Source: Bacillota bacterium (GTDB taxonomy: Bacteria > Bacillota > Clostridia > Lachnospirales > Bianqueaceae). Taken from it: a DNA stretch of 7,463 nt. The stretch spans positions 1-7,463 of the forward strand of contig JAFUJY010000215.1 in NCBI GenBank assembly GCA_017467985.1. Direction: 5' to 3'. The notes beneath the pieces were generated by a model. That model searched no databases. It had not been told where the DNA came from and saw only the letters and a list, made by a program, of their open reading frames with translations. The position numbers and the translations under genes are program-made. Within the stretch, counting starts at the first letter, position 1, and each line of letters begins with the position of its first letter. Shown in pieces: positions 6,459 through 7,463 of this stretch.

Positions 6459-6482
6459 AATTCTTAAGAATTTCTTCAGTTG
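6459..6482. promoter_or_regulatory. Candidate response-regulator binding site: direct repeat plus palindrome
   Basis: TTCTTAAG (6461-6468) is repeated as TTCTTCAG (6472-6479), 7 of 8 identical and offset by exactly 11 bases, the usual head-to-tail spacing of half-sites for OmpR-family regulators. The first copy also sits in a perfect 14-bp palindrome, AATTCTTAAGAATT (6459-6472). The repeat ends at the -35 of the regulator gene promoter (6480-6485), a position suited to an activator, and lies about 60-80 bases upstream of the divergent AKR transcription start. Binding is inferred from geometry only. Confidence 0.45.
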
Positions 6483-6508
6483 TCCCCCTTAAAGATTCAT
6501 GATAAAAT
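6480..6508 (+). promoter_or_regulatory. Promoter for the two-component system
   Basis: TTGTCC at 6480-6485, a 17-base spacer and TAAAAT at 6503-6508, preceded by TGA (6500-6502) to make an extended -10. Transcription would start near 6515, giving a very short leader of about 17 bases that contains AGGAGGGGG at 6520-6528. Confidence 0.62.
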
Positions 6509-6531
6509 AAGAATATGTGAGGAGGGGGAAC

Positions 6532-7203
6532 ATGGAACGGATTTTGCTGGTAGAAGACGATGTGCAGATCGTCAGTGGTTTGATGGAATTTTTGCAGGGC
6601 GAAGGCTTTTGGGTGGATAGCGCCAATGGTCAGCGACAAGCTTTGAGAAAAATTGAGCAGGGAGGTTACGATCTGCTCTTGGTAGATATCTCTCTGGCAG
6701 ATGGCAATGGTTACGCAGTATGTGCTGCAGCTAAAGCCGCCGGCGACATGGCAGTGATTTTTTTGACTGCGTCGGCAGATGAATACAGTACGGTGGCGGG
6801 ACTGGACATGGGGGCCGATGACTACATCAGCAAGCCCTTCCGGCCGCGGGAGTTGGTGTCTCGCATCCGCAGTGTGCTGCGCCGTGCCGGCAAAAGCAAT
6901 TCGGCTTTAGAATATAATGGTCTGCAGGTGGATCCGGTGCGGGGGAAGGTCGTGAGCCCAAAGGGTGAGATCCTTTTGTCTGCGTTGGAATATCGTCTCC
7001 TGCTCACATTTTTCCAGCACAAGGGTGCGGTATTGACACGCAGTCAATTATTAGAAGAAATCTGGGATGTGGCCGGTGAGTTTGTAAATGACAATACGCT
7101 CACCGTATATATTAAACGCCTGCGGGAGAAAATTGAACAAGACCCCGGCAATCCGTGCTATATCAGGACGATTCGGGGATTAGGCTATAAATTAGGAGAA
7201 TAG
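6532..7203 (+). CDS. OmpR/PhoB-family response regulator
   Basis: A 223-residue DNA-binding response regulator. The receiver domain (about 2-115) has acidic residues E8-D9-D10, phospho-acceptor D52 (LVDISLADG), T79 and K101 (SKPF), all the residues needed for phosphorylation and switching. The C-terminal winged helix (about 125-221) contains LTRSQLLEEIWD (168-179), the recognition-helix region NDNTLTVYIKRLREKIE (186-202) and the terminal wing RTIRGLGYKLG (212-222). Start ATG 6532 is chosen because GGAGG at 6521-6525 lies six bases upstream; an in-frame GTG at 6517 would include the ribosome binding site itself. The kinase gene follows after one base (stop 7201-7203, ATG 7205), so the two form an operon. 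The candidate box at 6459-6482 suggests autoregulation. Confidence 0.93.
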   Translation: MERILLVEDDVQIVSGLMEFLQGEGFWVDSANGQRQALRKIEQGGYDLLLVDISLADGNGYAVCAAAKAAGDMAVIFLTASADEYSTVAGLDMGADDYISKPFRPRELVSRIRSVLRRAGKSNSALEYNGLQVDPVRGKVVSPKGEILLSALEYRLLLTFFQHKGAVLTRSQLLEEIWDVAGEFVNDNTLTVYIKRLREKIEQDPGNPCYIRTIRGLGYKLGE

Positions 7204-7204
7204 T

Positions 7205-7463
7205 ATGGACTTTTTACGGAATCCGGAGATACGACAAGATGTAAAATTTTACAGTTTATTTATAATTATAACGGCTATAGTGGGGCTGTTGATCAGTCCG
7301 GAGGCGGCGATCGGTATGGTCATAGTGAGTCTAATAGCCTGCACCTACCATTTTTATAGCACCAGAAAGCGTTATATCCAGCTGGCGAACCTGGCAGAAG
7401 AACTGGACCGGGTTCTTCACGGAGAGGGAGAGCCGGGGATCGAGCGTTATACTGAAGGGGAGC
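7205..7463 (+). CDS. Sensor histidine kinase, N-terminal part (runs off right edge)
   Basis: 86 codons are visible from ATG 7205, with AGGAG at 7194-7198 six bases upstream. There are two hydrophobic membrane segments, about residues 15-30 and 36-50, separated by only SPEAA, so there is essentially no extracellular sensor domain. A basic flank (STRKRY, 52-57) places the rest in the cytoplasm. The following helix (QLANLAEELDRVLHGEGEP) and YTEGE resemble the linker before the HisKA domain in small membrane kinases paired with OmpR regulators. The catalytic His and ATPase domain lie beyond the window. The architecture matches intramembrane-sensing kinases (BceS/LiaS type), many of which respond to cell-envelope stress through a partner membrane protein or ABC transporter. 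Assignment as a kinase rests on this N-terminus and on position directly after a response regulator. Confidence 0.85.
   Translation, partial: MDFLRNPEIRQDVKFYSLFIIITAIVGLLISPEAAIGMVIVSLIACTYHFYSTRKRYIQLANLAEELDRVLHGEGEPGIERYTEGE

Noticed and set aside
6517..6531. GTG at 6517 as the response regulator start
   Set aside because: It would translate the ribosome binding site itself; ATG 6532 gives the canonical start of the receiver domain.

Overview
The window looks like an ordinary chromosomal stretch from an anaerobic Bacillota bacterium, probably class Clostridia and plausibly Lachnospiraceae. The grounds are strong GGAGG-type ribosome binding sites, TATAAT promoters often with an extended TGn, U-tailed hairpin terminators, and the protein families present: a URO-D-like protein, a lipoprotein with a Cys/His signature, a ferredoxin-domain aldo/keto reductase, and an intramembrane-type sensor kinase. 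The taxonomic call is inference from family recognition only. No mobile elements, CRISPR, tRNA or rRNA were seen.

Layout. Positions 1-467 (minus) hold the N-terminal part of a uroporphyrinogen-decarboxylase-like protein that runs off the left edge. A 130-bp divergent promoter region separates it from a plus-strand lipoprotein gene (598-1815), which is clearly more AT-rich than what follows and ends at a strong terminator (1859-1900). A new promoter (extended -10 at 1918-1926) then drives a tight three-gene operon. It encodes an extended-SDR-like NAD(P)-binding protein (1970-2983), a GT4 glycosyltransferase resembling diacylglycerol glucosyltransferases (2980-4146), and an aldo/keto reductase (4143-5123), joined by two ATGA stop/start overlaps. 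Two hairpin terminators (5134-5206 and 5211-5250) separate this operon from a convergent gene (5256-6371, minus) for a second, different aldo/keto reductase with a C-terminal two-[4Fe-4S] domain. The divergent intergenic region 6372-6531 carries promoters for that reductase and for a two-component system: an OmpR-family response regulator (6532-7203) and the start of its sensor kinase (7205 to beyond 7463).

How the parts may work together. The SDR-GT4-AKR operon most likely makes or tailors a membrane glycolipid or other surface glycan; this is inference from the GT subfamily and translational coupling. The kinase has two membrane segments separated by only about four or five residues, so it should sense through the membrane or a partner transporter rather than by an external domain. 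An 11-bp-spaced direct repeat sits just upstream of the response regulator promoter and is a candidate autoregulatory box that could also serve the divergent reductase. No wholly new system is evident. The operon, the conserved lipoprotein motif and the regulatory box are the items most worth follow-up.
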